DNA of 64,000 nucleotides from Porites lobata (GCA_942486035.1 CALNXK010000016.1:2202501-2266500); one strand, 5' to 3'. Shown: positions 1 through 11,896, counted from the first letter of the stretch. A program made the numbers and translations. The notes: generated by a model from the sequence alone, not told the origin.

Positions 1-120
1 CCCGGGATGGCGAAAAAATCATGACACATGTTCCCCTCCCCCTCCCCCGTCATTCATTTTTTTTTTTGCTCTTGTCCCAGCTTTCTACACGAACCTCGCG
101 AGGAAACGCTTGCTACGCAG

Positions 121-413
121 CCTAAGAATCCTAGCGCTATTACAAGGGAAGACGTTAATTGAAACCGCACATTGAAAATCGCACATGAAAATGCTTAAAA
201 CGGCACTATTCGACTGTGCGAACAATGAAAAATGTTGCAGTGTTGACGGAGGACGGGGTATTTGCCCTCTTTTTTCGTCCCCACCCCGGGGGATTTGACA
301 GCTCAAGAGTCCCCACCCCCGGGAATTTGCCATCCAAGGCAAAATAAATGCTAATGCCCGGGGGTCAGCCTCGGGGGTGGGGGGGCTAAGCGCAGGTGGA
401 ATTGACTGATGCA
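121..413. repeat. End of a dispersed element with terminal inverted repeat
   Basis: Matches 51314-51602. It ends in a 21-bp terminal repeat at 393-413 (begins CAGGTGGAATTG, ends ACTGATGCA) whose inverse copy is at 50798-50818. The other end of this copy lies outside the window or is lost. The C/G-run rich interior (ccccggggg) gives long open frames on both strands that look accidental. Confidence 0.6.
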
Positions 414-1345
414 TTATTCAAGGTAAGTTTGTTGTCATCGTCGAAGATTCGCTCGTTAATTTTTTGGTGAAAACGTCTCGAATTTCTGCCAGTTCAGTCT
501 CGTCTTCAAGGGGTTCAAGCGTAATCTGCGTTAAAATTTTCAAACACGGACCATCTTTTCTTCCACGGAAAGGTTACGATTCAGTTTCTACATCCGCTTC
601 GTTCGCGTTCAAACAAAGCTAGGTTAAAATCTGGAAAGGCAAAGTCAAAATCCCAGTCCTCAGGGTTTACAGACATAGTTTAAGTATATTCGGTCAAAAC
701 TAAGAGCACTGTAAAATTAAAATTCACTTGCCAATGTGACGCTGGAGTCTTTTGAAAACTGGACATTGTGTCTGGCTCGGAGTCGCTTCTATCTTTCTTT
801 CGCTCGTCTTTGGAAAAACACTGCAAATGACAAAGAAGCTCGTCAAGATGCTCGGATGCAGGCATGTTTGTTATCATATTTGTCGAAGAAATTACTCATT
901 TTCTCCTAGGCAAACTTTGCAAATTCTGGTAGAGATTCGAGATGTGACACCTCGAATCTCTGCCAGTCGATTTTCGTCTTCTTAACTGTGTACTACGACA
1001 AAATTTTCAAACACTGACTAGAATCCTCTTCGATCATCGCCTTCGTGCACAAATAAACACACGGTTTAAAATGTTGAGGGACAAAGTCAAAATCTAAGCC
1101 CTCAAGGTTGATAGACGTCTTGTAACTTAATTTCAACGTTTTTTTCCAAGGTAAAGAGATTTAGAGCTCCAAAATGAGCATTTTCTTTGAAATTTTGGTC
1201 CGTATAGCAAGTTACGGACCGCAGATTGACCAATTGCATAGCGAAAACAGACTCAGCCATATAATAACGTTCGTTACACCGATCGACGACTTCGTCACAA
1301 GGAGTTTTTGTCACCATCGAGGTTCCAAATTCATCTGGCCCAGCT

Positions 1346-1474
1346 AGCCTGTTTTAGGCTCCGAGATAGTCGAGTCCGCGATATTGAGAAAAACACCTCA
1401 GATCACGCACTCGTTCTCTTTTTTTTTTTTCTTTTTTCCATGCCTATTAGCTATGTGAGAGCCTGAAACAGGCT
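1346..1474. mobile_element. Short palindromic MITE (AGCCTG...CAGGCT)
   Basis: The ends are inverted copies of each other: AGCCTGTTTTAGGCTC on the left and GAGCCTGAAACAGGCT on the right, 129 bp overall, with a T-rich centre. The same element sits at the collinear place in the duplicated intron (53105-53233), so it was inserted before the duplication. Confidence 0.65.
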
Positions 1475-1607
1475 ATGGCCAAGACTGAAAGCGGAACTAT
1501 TTTTTAAACAATAAACTTTAAACAACTGCATGCAGAGAAAAGTCAAAAACAGTCTACTCCATTACAATAATTATCACTACCCGACAGGGCTGAATAACGT
1601 ACTACGC

Positions 1608-1859
1608 ATGTCCGTGACATCACTTGTTTACTTGTCTAGCCCGTGCACGAAGCATTCGGGCAAAGTGAAATTCTTGCAAGACCATTTTATCTTCGACCAT
1701 CCAAACTCATATTTGCGAATGCCAACGAAGGAGAAATTCTACGAATACGTTAGAAATGCAACTCATGGAAAGAAATGTTACGTAATCCAGGGATCAAGGA
1801 AAATGTTTTTGACCGTCCCGGCGAAGGTTTTTCATTGTTTTGATGCAGATCGTCAGTAA
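1608..1859 (+). CDS. Unrecognised 83-residue ORF inside the transposon
   Basis: The first ATG inside the element lies in its terminal repeat; the frame runs to TAA at 1857-1859. The predicted peptide has a well-mixed composition (for example KFYEYVRNATHGKKCYV) and is basic. A pyrimidine-rich stretch ending in AG at 1639 could also make part of it an exon. I do not recognise a family. It is absent from the gene 2 copy because the transposon is absent there. It may be a transposase remnant or a chance frame. Confidence 0.25.
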   Translation: MSVTSLVYLSSPCTKHSGKVKFLQDHFIFDHPNSYLRMPTKEKFYEYVRNATHGKKCYVIQGSRKMFLTVPAKVFHCFDADRQ

Positions 1860-2859
1860 GTTTGCAGAAAGATGACTGAGAAATTAAAAAAGAGCAATGT
1901 GCTGGAGTTTGGGCGACTTTTCTTCGATGGTACGTAAACGATTTACTTAAACATTACTTTATTCTGGTTAAGGAGGTGCAAATCTTTGAAATGTAGGCCG
2001 AGCGATAGCAGTTGTTGACTGTTTCTTGGTGGCAAGAAAGCCGGCTTTGAGCGCGATGATACCATCAGACACAAGAAGTCATGAAAGTCATAAACTTAGT
2101 TACAAATCTTAGTGCAATGAAAGAAGCTTTTTCGTACCTCTAGCCGGCTTAGAGGCGCTGTTCGAGCTGTAGAATCAGTATTTATTCAGTTAAGTTTGTT
2201 TAAAATTTAATTTGCACCTTTAAGCTTAGAATGAATAAACTTTTAAAGTTTAAACCTGTTGAAGTTTTGAGAAACAATCACAAGTTGGCTCAGCTCTATG
2301 TGAGTTTTCGTATTAACTATAGGTTTTCCATTTATGACAGGATTGAATGAAGCAGAAGAATCAAGGAATGAAGATCTAGACTTTGAAGAGAAACTACAAA
2401 AATAAATGAAAGTTCTTCTCCCTGTAATGAAGCCTTTTAGAGAACTTCAAGTCATATACTTTTACCAGCAAGCATCGACTGTATTACTTACCCATTTACT
2501 CTTTTCAACATTAATTTTGCCTGTTGTCATATACAAAAATTTATAATAGCTCTTTTGAGCTGAGCTAACAATGAGTTATAAAGGGAAACAAGTTTGGAAG
2601 AAAGAACTTGATTGAATTCGAAACCTCAGTGATTGTTTTGTGTTCTTACAGTTCTTACAGTGAAACCAAGCGAGATATAACAAGAGAAATAACTAAAAGA
2701 CCATCATTCAAGGAAAAACAAAGATAAATAAAATGTACCTTTAATACTGACACTGATATGATGTCCGGACGATTTCTTAGAACTGATAACATATTGATAG
2801 TCTGTACTTTCATGTGTTTACGCTTGAAAATGTACACATTCGAATGAAAGAACTGTTTT

Positions 2860-3665
2860 CGGCTTCGTCCGTGCATCTTCTTTTGTTCATAGCAAAAAAC
2901 GGAAGAAAAATTGCGAAGGTGGAAACGAGAATTCAATAAAGTATGAAATAATCTACTATTAGTTTAAATGGGAGCCCTGAATATTCGGAAACCACCTTAA
3001 AAATCGGGAAAATGCGAGGATGTTTTGAAAATCCTTTTGCAAACGATACTATTTATAGCGGGGACTCTTCGTTCGTGCGTCTTCTTTTGTTCATAGAAGA
3101 AAGTAGAAGAAAAATTACAAAGGTAGAAACGAGAATTAAATAAAGTATGAAATAATCTACCTTTAGTTTAAATGGGAGCCTTGAATATTCAGAAACCACC
3201 TTAAGAATCGGGAAAATGTGAGGATGTTTTGAAAATCCCTTTGCAAACGATACTATTATTGAAGGGACGCTTCGTTCGTGCGTCTTCTTTTGTTCATAGA
3301 AAAAAATAGAAGAAAAATTACAAGGGTAGAAACGAGAATTAAATAAAGTATGAAATAATCTACCTTTAGTTTAAATGGGAGCCTTGAATATTCAGAAACC
3401 ACCTTAAAAATCGGGAAAATGTGAGGATGTTTTGAAAATCCCTTTGCAAACGATACTATTATTGAAGGGACGCTTCGTTCGTGCGTCTTCTTTTGTTCAT
3501 AGAAAAAAGTAGAACAAAAATTACAAGGGTAGAAACGAGAATTCAATAAAGTATGAAATAATCTACCTTTAGTTTAAATGAGAACCGTAAATATTCAGAA
3601 TCCACCTTAATAATCGCCAAAAAGTGAGGATGTTTTGAAAAACCCTTTGAAAACGATACTAGGTT
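2860..3665. repeat. Tandem repeat of about 203 bp within the transposon
   Basis: The phrase cttcgttcgtgcgtcttctt recurs near 3069, 3272 and 3475, with a diverged copy near 2866, giving a period of about 203 bp and about four copies. The last two full copies differ by only a few bases. The array accounts for the open frames seen on the minus strand here. Confidence 0.8.
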
Positions 3666-3723
3666 AGATCCCAGACCTCTCCCGTCTATGCACATGCGCA
3701 GACGTTGTTCAGCACTGTCTCAC

Positions 3724-3825
3724 TACCCTGGGTGCCAGAGACTTTTCTATTTCTCGCGGCTTCGGCCTTCGGCCAACACCGAAAATTTCCGCCGCACGCG
3801 AGAAAAACCTCTGGTACCCAGGGTA
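3724..3825. mobile_element. Palindromic MITE (TACCCTGGGT...ACCCAGGGTA)
   Basis: The left end TACCCTGGGTGCCAGAG and right end CTCTGGTACCCAGGGTA are inverted copies. The same family occurs at 41817-41895 and, interrupted by another element, at 53338-54165. The family is therefore repeated in the genome and predates the intron duplication. Confidence 0.75.
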
Positions 3826-4468
3826 GCGGACACCCACGGGAAGCGAAAAAGGTTTCCGTTACTGCATGGAGCTGGCCGGCACTACAATGGTTCTCAAAAG
3901 TGGCCACTGGAGTGAAAGGGTTACGTGCCAGCTAACGACGGCTTGCACAACTACAAATAAACATTGGAAATCCAAAACAAAAAAGGGGTTTGCTAGTGTT
4001 TGGCCATACAGTTGTTCTGACAATGCTGTAATTCGGTCACAAGCATAAAAATGAATTGGTTTTTTAATGAGTGCTTTTTTTGTCTCGGGTACGGCGGGTT
4101 CTTCGGTGTCGTCCGCTGGCCAACAAATCTCCGAAGGCCGACGACACAAGCGGGTCAATACAAAGGCTTGACGGAAGCCGGAAATCACGTCAGATAAGGT
4201 CTCTGGCAACCACACCGTACTTCATAAAAGGTATCGTAGCGGAACAAGCGCTGGCATAAGAAATGGAAAAATAACCAAAAAGCGACTAATGTAAGCCTAA
4301 CAACAAGGAAATAATCTCTGAAAGAACGTACACAGTTAAGTCAAATTCGTACAAAAATAGTAAATATTCCGACAAAAATAAACAACAAAAAAGTGGTTTT
4401 TGTTGGTCGCTGAAACTTCACTTAAGACTCAGATCTGAACCTTAAAAAAAAGCTGTCTCTCAGGTCCC

Positions 4469-4610
4469 GGTTGTTCAAAAGTTGGATAGCGCTATCCACC
4501 GGATAAATCACTATCCAGCGGATAAGTAATGGAGAAACTTCTTGCACTATTCACGCGGCACTGGAAAGAGATTTATCCGGCGGATAGCGCGATCCAACCT
4601 TTGGACAGCT
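4469..4610. mobile_element. Palindromic MITE (GGATAGCGCTATCC family)
   Basis: Outer ends TTGTTCAAAAGTTGGATAGC and GATCCAACCTTTGGACAG are near-inverse copies, and inner GGATAAATC/GATTTATCC repeats continue the palindrome. The collinear copy is at 54809-54950 in gene 2 intron 1. Confidence 0.75.
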
Positions 4611-4629
4611 AAGGTCTAGTCTTCCACTT

Positions 4630-5115
4630 AGAAAGAATCTAACCTAGAATCCTTGCACATTCATCGAATTCGCAACACATTACATACAACAAAAATTTCA
4701 TGCTCCTATTCAAATAGAAGTTGTTTGTGCCGATCTCCAAAATTGGTTTTGTTTCAGAAACAACAATATATTTCCAGTCTATAGCTTCTATTTAACATTA
4801 GTAGAGATAAGAAACAGTAAAAGAACGTAAGATACAAACTTTCTCATTCAACCCAGTCCCGAAAACCTGTAACTTCGAGTTACACAACTTCGCTTAAATC
4901 AAAAATTGTAAAAAGAATCAACTAAACTGCAAATTTTTTTGTGGCCAACTCGTTCAAGAAATTTTCGGAAAATACTGACTGTTTATTTCTTTTTTTCTCC
5001 TCTTTAAAAATTTCACTCACCATATTCACTAATATTGAATAAAACTCTAAAAATAACGAAATAACAGTGTAGTCTTTCGACAACCGTTGCAAATTCCCTC
5101 AAGAAAAAACACACC
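4630..5115. other. Intron sequence before the array, shared with gene 2
   Basis: Shares long identical runs with 54965-55440. Similarity stops abruptly just before ATGTATTCTC at 5119, where the sequence becomes that of the tandem modules. Relative to gene 1, the gene 2 copy lacks about 60 bp near 4632-4690. No coding exon is evident. Confidence 0.6.
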
Positions 5116-5137
5116 ATCATGTATTCTCTTTCTATAG

Positions 5138-5778
5138 CATGTTCCGACCCTCTCGGGATGGAGAGCAGAAAAATAACCGATCGCCAGATCACAGCTTCAA
5201 CCGAATATAACGCTGTACACGGCGCCACCAATGGCAGACTCAATTTCAAGGCTGGAGGAGGTAAGACTGGCGCATGGTCCGCCCGCACCAATGACGTTAA
5301 TCAGTGGCTACAAGTGGATCTTGGAGCTAAAACCGAGGTGACAGGAATACAGATCCAGGGACGACAAGACGCGGATCAATGGGTTACGAGCTTTACTATC
5401 TCCTACAGCAGCGACGGAACCACCTATACATTTTATCAGAACAGCAAGGTATGGAAAAAAATGAAAATCGTTGCAAAACAAACTCAAGCAATTAACTAAT
5501 TCAATCTCGACTCGGTAAAATGAAATTCTCTCAAAACCTTAAGGTTACATTAAAAACTAAGCAACACTGTTTGTTACTCTCCACAAGTAACTAACTAGTT
5601 TAACCTTAACACTTCTCGATCATTTACCTGTTCCAGGTCTTTAATGGAAACACGGACCGCAACACCGTGGTTTTGAACGTTTTGCACCCTTCCATAAATG
5701 CACGCTACATTCGGGTGCATCCTAAGACGTGGCGTGGCCATATTTCTATGAGGATGGAACTATTGGGATGTCCGTCAG
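5138..5778 (+). CDS. Discoidin (F5/8C) module 1: exons 5138-5448, 5637-5778
   Basis: First module of the array, used here as reference. The domain starts at C1 and ends at C148, the usual disulfide pair that closes F5/8 type C domains; these are its only cysteines. Typical motifs in order are LGME (5-8), ITAS (17-20), GRLNF (32-36), AWSA (45-48), QWLQVDLG (55-62), VTGIQIQGRQ (67-76), FTISYSSDG (85-93), then from exon B FNGNTDRNTVV (105-115), ARYIRVHP (125-132) and ISMRMELLGC (139-148). Exon A ends in AAG|gtatgg (phase 0); exon B follows ctgttccag and ends in phase 1 at TCAG|gtactg. The split codon before C1 gives Ala; residue 15 is Arg. Discoidin domains bind carbohydrates, phospholipids or proteins outside the cell; the ligand here is unknown. 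Confidence 0.95.
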
Positions 5779-6263
5779 GTACTGACAATCTTGTTCGTTT
5801 TCTTCTTAATTAACAAACAACTTCCCACTTACTTTTACCACAGCGGTACACAATTTACTCGCATAGTCTTTCAACTGCAGGTCACTCCTCTTATTATTAG
5901 AAAGTCACAGGCCCAAACAATTTCTTTTACAATTCTGTAATCAATTTTATGGAATGACGCGTCGTGCCTTTAAACTAAGGATCATGCATAGCAAATACGT
6001 GGCCTGTCAAAATCAAAAAAGATCTATTTTTAAAGAAATGCAATTTTACAAACAACGCTTTAGCGACAATGAGACTTTAAAACAACTCTGTCGCATGTGG
6101 AACTTTTACAACAATTTTTCCTCCATTGTGCTGTGAATGATACACCACAGAAAAGTGCAAGTAGGCATCCAAATTGCAAGTCCTTAACGCAAAAATCGTG
6201 CAAAAACAGTTGAACATCAACTAACACTATTGTCGTCTAAGCAAATGTATTCTCTTTCTATAG

Positions 6264-6905
6264 CATGTTCCGACCCTCTCGGGATGGAGAGCAGAAAAAT
6301 AACCGATGGCCAGATCACAGCTTCAACCGAATATAACGCTGTACACGGCGCCACCAATGGCAGACTCAATTTCAAGGCCGGAGGAGGTAAGACTGGCGCA
6401 TGGTCCGCCCGCACCAATGACGTTAATCAGTGGCTACAAGTGGATCTTGGAGCTAAAACCGAGGTGACAGGAATACAGATCCAGGGACGACAAGACGCGG
6501 ATCAATGGGTTACGAGCTTTACTATCTCCTACAGCAGCGACGGAACCACCTATACATTTTATCAGAACAGCAAGGTATGGAAAAAAATGAAAATCGTTGC
6601 AAAACAACCTCAAGCAATTAACTAATTCAATCTCGACTCGGTAACATGAAATTCTCTCAAAACCTCAGGCCCAAATTAAAAACTTAGCAACACTGTCTGT
6701 TACCCTTCCACAAGTAACTACCTAGTTTAACCTTAACACTTCTCGATCATTTACCTGCTCCAGGTCTTTAATGGAAACACGGACCGCAACACCGTGGTTT
6801 TGAACGTTTTGCACCCTTCCATAAATGCACGCTACATTCGGGTGCATCCTAAGACGTGGCGTGGCCATATTTCTATGAGGATGGAACTATTGGGATGTCC
6901 GTCAG
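6264..6905 (+). CDS. Discoidin module 2: exons 6264-6574, 6764-6905
   Basis: Intact. Residue 15 is Gly and the residue before C1 is Ala. Type II intron of 189 bp. Both splice sites match module 1. Confidence 0.95.
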
Positions 6906-7390
6906 GTACTGACAATCTTGTTCGTTTTCTTCTTAATTAACAAACAACTTCCCACTTACTTTTACCACAGCGGTACACAATTTACTCGCATAGTCTTTCA
7001 ACTGCAGGTCACTCCTCTTATTATTAGAAAGTCACAGGCCCAAACAATTTCTTTTACAATTCTGTAATCAATTTTATGGAATGACGCGTCGTGCCTTTAA
7101 ACTAAGGATCATGCATAGCAAATACGTGGGCTGTCAAAATCAAAAAGGATCTATTTTTAAACAAATGCAATTTTACAAACAACGCTTTAGCGACAATGAG
7201 ACTTTAAAACAACTTTGTTGCATGTGGAACTTTTACAACAATTTTTCCTACATTGTGCTGTGAATGATACACCACAGAAAAGTGCAAGTAGGCATCCAAA
7301 TTGCAAGTCCTTAACGCAATAATCGTGCAAAAACAATTGAACATCAACTAGCACTATAGTTGTCTAAGCAAATGTATTCTCTTTGTATAG

Positions 7391-8032
7391 CATGTTCCGA
7401 CCCTCTCGGGATGGAGAGCAGAAAAATAACCGATGGCCAGATCACAGCTTCAACCGAATATAACGCTGTACACGGCGCCACCAATGGCAGACTCAATTTC
7501 AAGGCTGGAGGAGGTAAGACTGGCGCATGGTCCGCCCGCACCAATGACGTTAATCAGTGGCTACAAGTGGATCTTGGAGCTAAAACCGAGGTGACAGGAA
7601 TACAGATCCAGGGACGACAAGACGCGGATCAATGGGTTACGAGCTTTACTATCTCCTACAGCAGCGACGGAACCACCTATACATTTTATCAGAACAGCAA
7701 GGTATGGAAAAAAATAAAAATCGTTGCAAAACAACCTCAAGCAATTAACTAATTCAATCTCGACTCGGTAACATGAAATTCTCTCAAAACCTCAGGCCCA
7801 AATTAAAAACTTAGCAACACTGTTTGTTACCCTTCCACAAGTAACTAACTAGTTTAACCTTAACACTTCTCGATCATTTACCTGCTCCAGGTCTTTAATG
7901 GAAACACGGACCGCAACACCGTGGTTTTGAACGTTTTGCACCCTTCCATAAATGCACGCTACATTCGGGTGCATCCTAAGACGTGGCGTGGCCATATTTC
8001 TATGAGGATGGAACTATTGGGATGTCCGTCAG
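7391..8032 (+). CDS. Discoidin module 3: exons 7391-7701, 7891-8032
   Basis: Intact, with the same predicted protein as module 2. Type II intron of 189 bp. Upstream reads ctttgtatag where modules 1, 2, 5 and 7 have ctttctatag. Confidence 0.95.
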
Positions 8033-8517
8033 GTACTGACAATCTTGTTCGTTTTCTTCTTAATTAACAAACAACTTCCCACTTACTTTTACCACAGCGG
8101 TACACAATTTACTCGCATAGTCTTTCAACTGCAGGTCACTCCTCTTATTATTAGAAAGTCACAGGCCCAAAAAATTTCTTTTACAATTATGTAATCAATT
8201 TTATGGAATGACGCGTCGTGCCTTTAAACTAAGGATCATGTATAGCAAATATGTGGGCTGCCAAAATCAAAAAAGATCTATTTTTAAACAAATGCAATTT
8301 TACAAACGACGCTTTAGCGACAATGACACTTTAAAACAACTTTGTTGCATGTGGAACTTTTACAACAATTTTTCCTACATTGTGCTGTGAATGATACACC
8401 ACAGAAAAGTGCAAGTAGGCATCCAAATTGCAAGTCCTTAACGCAATAATCGTGCAAAAACAGTTGAACATCAGATAGCACTATAGTTGTCTAAGCACAT
8501 GTATTCTCTTTGTATAG

Positions 8518-9159
8518 CATGTTCCGACCCTCTCGGAATGGAGAGCAGAAAAATAACCGATGGCCAGATCACAGCTTCAACCGAATATAACGCTGTACAC
8601 GGCGCCACCAATGGCAGACTCAATTTCAAGGCTGGAGGAGGTAAGACTGGCGCATGGTCCGCCCGCACCAATGACGTTAATCAGTGGCTACAAGTGGATC
8701 TTGGAGCTAAAACCGAGGTGACAGGAATACAGATCCAGGGACGACAAGACGCGGATCAATGGGTTACGAGCTTTACTATCTCCTACAGCAGCGACGGAAC
8801 CACCTATACATTTTATCAGAACAGCAAGGTATGGAAAAAAATAAAAATCGTTGCAAAACAACCTCAAGCAATTAACTAATTCAATCTCGACTCGGTAACA
8901 TGAAATTCTCTCAAAACCTCAGGCCCAAATTAAAAACTTAGCAACACTGTTTGTTACCCTTCCACAAGTAACTAACTAGTTTAACCTTAACACTTCTCGA
9001 TCATTTACCTGCTCCAGGTCTTTAATGGAAACACGGACCGCAACACCGTGGTTTTGAACGTTTTGCACCCTTCCATAAATGCACGCTACATTCGGGTGCA
9101 TCCTAAGACGTGGCGTGGCCATATTTCTATGAGGATGGAACTATTGGGATGTCCGTCAG
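8518..9159 (+). CDS. Discoidin module 4: exons 8518-8828, 9018-9159
   Basis: Intact. A silent GGG to GGA change at Gly6 is the only clear exon difference from module 3. Type II intron, so modules 2-4 form a run sharing one intron haplotype. Confidence 0.95.
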
Positions 9160-9644
9160 GTACTGACAATCTTGTTCGTTTTCTTCTTAATTAACAAACA
9201 ACTTCCCACTTACTTTTACCACAGCGGTACACAATTTACTCGCATAGTCTTTCAACTGCAGGTCACTCCTCTTATTATTAGAAAGTCACAGGCCCAAACA
9301 ATTTCTTTTACAATTATGTAATCAATTTTATGGAATGACGCGTCGTGCCTTTAAACTAAGGATCATGCATAGCAAATACGTGGGCTGCCAAAATCAAAAA
9401 GGATATATTTTTAAAGAAATGCAATTTTACATACAACGCTTTAGCGACAATGACACTTTAAAACAACTTTGTTGCATGTGGAACTTTTACAACAATTTTT
9501 CCTACATTGTGCTGTGAATGATACACCACAGAAAAGTGCAAGTAGGCATCCAAATTGCAAGTCCTTAACGCAATAATCGTCCAAAAACAGTTGAACATCA
9601 ACTACCACTATAGTTGTCTAAGCAAATGTATTCTCTTTCTATAG

Positions 9645-10285
9645 CATGTTCCGACCCTCTCGGGATGGAGAGCAGAAAAATAACCGATGGCCAGATCACA
9701 GCTTCAACCGAATATAACGCTGTACACGGCGCCACCAATGGCAGACTCAATTTCAAGGCCGGAGGAGGTAAGACTGGCGCATGGTCCGCCCGCACCAATG
9801 ACGTTAATCAGTGGCTACAAGTGGATCTTGGAGCTAAAACCGAGGTGACAGGAATACAGATCCAGGGACGAGAAGACGCGGATCAATGGGTTACGAGCTT
9901 TACTATCTCCTACAGCAACGACGGAACCACCTATACATTTTATCAGAACAGCAAGGTATGGAAAAAAATAAAAATCGTTGCAAAACAAACTCAAGCAATT
10001 AACTAATTCAATCTCGACTCGGTAAAATGAAATTCTCTCAAAACCTTAAGATTACATTAAAAACTAAGCAACACTGTTTGTTACTCTCCACAAGTAACTA
10101 ACTAGTTTAACCTTAACACTTCTCGATCATTTACCTGCTCCAGGTCTTTAATGGAAACACGGACCGCAACACCGTGGTTTTGAACGTTTTGCACCCTTCC
10201 ATAAATGCACGCTACATTCGGGTGCATCCTAAGACGTGGCGTGGCCATATTTCTATGAGGATGGAACTATTGGGATGTCCGTCAG
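9645..10285 (+). CDS. Discoidin module 5: exons 9645-9955, 10144-10285
   Basis: Intact, with two replacements found in no other module: Gln76 to Glu and Ser91 to Asn. Residue 15 is Gly. Type I intron of 188 bp, the first after the type II run. Confidence 0.95.
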
Positions 10286-10770
10286 GTACTGACAATCTTG
10301 TTCGTTTTCTTCTTAATTAACAAACAACTTCCCACTTACTTTTACCACAGCGGTACACAATTTACTCGCATAGTCTTTCAACTGCAGGTCACTCCTCTTA
10401 TTATTAGAAAGTCACAGGCCCAAACAATTTCTTTTACAATTATGTAATCAATTTTATGGAATGACGCGTCGTGCCTTTAAACTAAGGATCATGCATAGGA
10501 AATACGTGGCCTGTCAAAATCAAAAAAGATCTATTTTTAAACAAATGCAATTTTACATACAACGCTTTAGCGACAATGAGACTTTAAAACAACTTTGTTG
10601 CATGTGGAACTTTTACAACAATTTTTCCTACATTGTGCGTTGAATGATACACCACAGAAAAGTGAAAGTAGGCATTCAAATTGCAATTCCTTAACGCAAT
10701 AATCGTGCAAGAACAGTTGAATATCAACTAGCACTATAGTTGTCTAAGCAAATGTATTCTCTTTGTATAG

Positions 10771-11411
10771 GATGTTCCGACCCTCTCGGGATGGAGAGCA
10801 GAAAAATAACCGATCGCCAGATCACAGCTTCAACCGAATATAACGCTGTACACGGCGCCACCAATGGCAGACTCAATTTCAAGGCTGGAGGAGGTAAGAC
10901 TGGCGCATGGTCCGCCCGCACCAATGACGTTAATCAGTGGCTACAAGTGGATCTTGGAGCTAAAACCGAGGTGACAGGAATACAGATCCAGGGACGACAA
11001 GACGCGGATCAATGGGTTACGAGCTTTACTATCTCCTACAGCAGCGACGGAACCACCTATACATTTTATCAGAACAGCAAGGTATGGAAAAAAATGAAAA
11101 TCGTTGCAAAACAAACTCAAGCAATTAACTAATTCAATTTCGACTCAGTAAAATGAAATTCTCTCAAAACCTTAAGGTTACATTAAAAACTAAGCAACAC
11201 TGTTTGTTACTCTCCACAAGTAACTAACTAGTTTAACCTTAACACTTCTCGATCATTTACCTGCTCCAGGTCTTTAATGGAAACACGGACCGCAACACCG
11301 TGGTTTTGAACGTTTTGCACCCTTCCATAAATGCACGCTACATTCGGGTGCATCCTAAGACGTGGCGTGGCCATATTTCTATGAGGATGGAACTATTGGG
11401 ATGTCCGTCAG
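10771..11411 (+). CDS. Discoidin module 6: exons 10771-11081, 11270-11411
   Basis: Intact. The acceptor-side base is G (tatag|GATGT), so the residue before C1 is Gly rather than Ala; residue 15 is Arg. It shares the rare upstream variant ttgaatatcaac with module 17, which suggests exchange between distant units. Confidence 0.95.
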
Positions 11412-11896
11412 GTACTGACAATCTTGTTCGTTTTCTTCTTAATTAACAAACAACTTCCCACTTACTTTTACCACAGCGGTACACAATTTACTCGCATAGT
11501 CTTTCAACTGCAGGTCACTCCTCTTATTATTGGAAAGTCACAGGCCCAAACAATTTCTTTTACAATTATGTAATCAATTTTATGGAATGACGCGTCATGC
11601 CTTTAAACTAAGGATCATGCATAGGAAATACGTGGCCTGTCAAAATCAAAAAAGATCTATTTTTAAACAAATGCAATTTTACATACAACGCTTTAGCGAC
11701 AATGAGACTTTAAAACAACTTTGTTGCATGTGGAACTTTTACAACAATTTTTCCTACATTGTGCTGTGAATGATACACCACAGAAAAGTGCAAGTAGGCA
11801 TCCAAATTGCAAGTCCTTAACGCAATAATCGTCCAAAAACAGTTGAACATCAACTACCACTATAGTTGTCTAAGCAAATGTATTCTCTTTCTATAG

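Larger units (their letters stand above)
1583..3720. mobile_element. 2.1-kb DNA transposon with 8-bp target duplication
   Basis: The element is flanked by the direct repeat CACTACCC at 1575-1582 and 3721-3728. Its ends are imperfect inverted repeats of about 30 bp: the left end reads GACAGGGCTGAATAACGT and the right end, reversed, reads AGACAGTGCTGAACAACGT. The duplicated intron of gene 2 has the uninterrupted target CACTACCC at 53335-53342, so the insertion is confirmed by an empty site. An 8-bp duplication is typical of hAT, P and Merlin superfamilies, and the sequence does not decide between them. The interior holds one short open frame near the left end and a tandem repeat array near the right end. 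No complete transposase is visible, so it is probably non-autonomous. Confidence 0.85.
1..5137 (+). other. Intron 1 of discoidin gene 1 (5' part outside window)
   Basis: No discoidin or other recognisable exon is visible here. The stretch is collinear with 51314-55440, which lies in intron 1 of gene 2 between a signal-peptide exon and the first discoidin exon. By analogy this is intron 1 of gene 1, and its signal-peptide exon should lie roughly 1 kb left of the window. It ends in the acceptor ...tctttctatag at 5137. Contents are a dispersed repeat (121-413), a short MITE (1346-1474), a 2.1-kb transposon (1583-3720) and two further MITEs. Stretches 420-1345 and 3826-4468 hold only weak, diverged repeat sequence. 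Open frames there are short and are not shared as proteins between the two duplicated copies. Confidence 0.7.

Noticed and set aside
85..414. Minus-strand frame starting MHQSIPPA, also seen near 50800 and 51500
   Set aside because: It lies in a dispersed element with C/G runs and inverted ends; there is no recognised domain and the reading is not kept between copies.
3256..3546. Minus-strand frames of 90-100 codons
   Set aside because: They fall in the 203-bp tandem repeat of the transposon, and composition follows the repeat.
5013..5291. Minus-strand frame of about 66-92 codons (MVRADHAPV...) repeated in all modules
   Set aside because: It is the antisense shadow of exon A, conserved only because exon A is.
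5954..6136. A 60-codon open frame (MTRRAFKLR...) that recurs in nearly every unit between modules
   Set aside because: It lies in the inter-module intron and recurs only because the units are recent copies. Frame-breaking length changes occur in units near 15029 and 20660, the gene 2 a/b counterpart has many replacements, and gene 2 c-f lose the frame.
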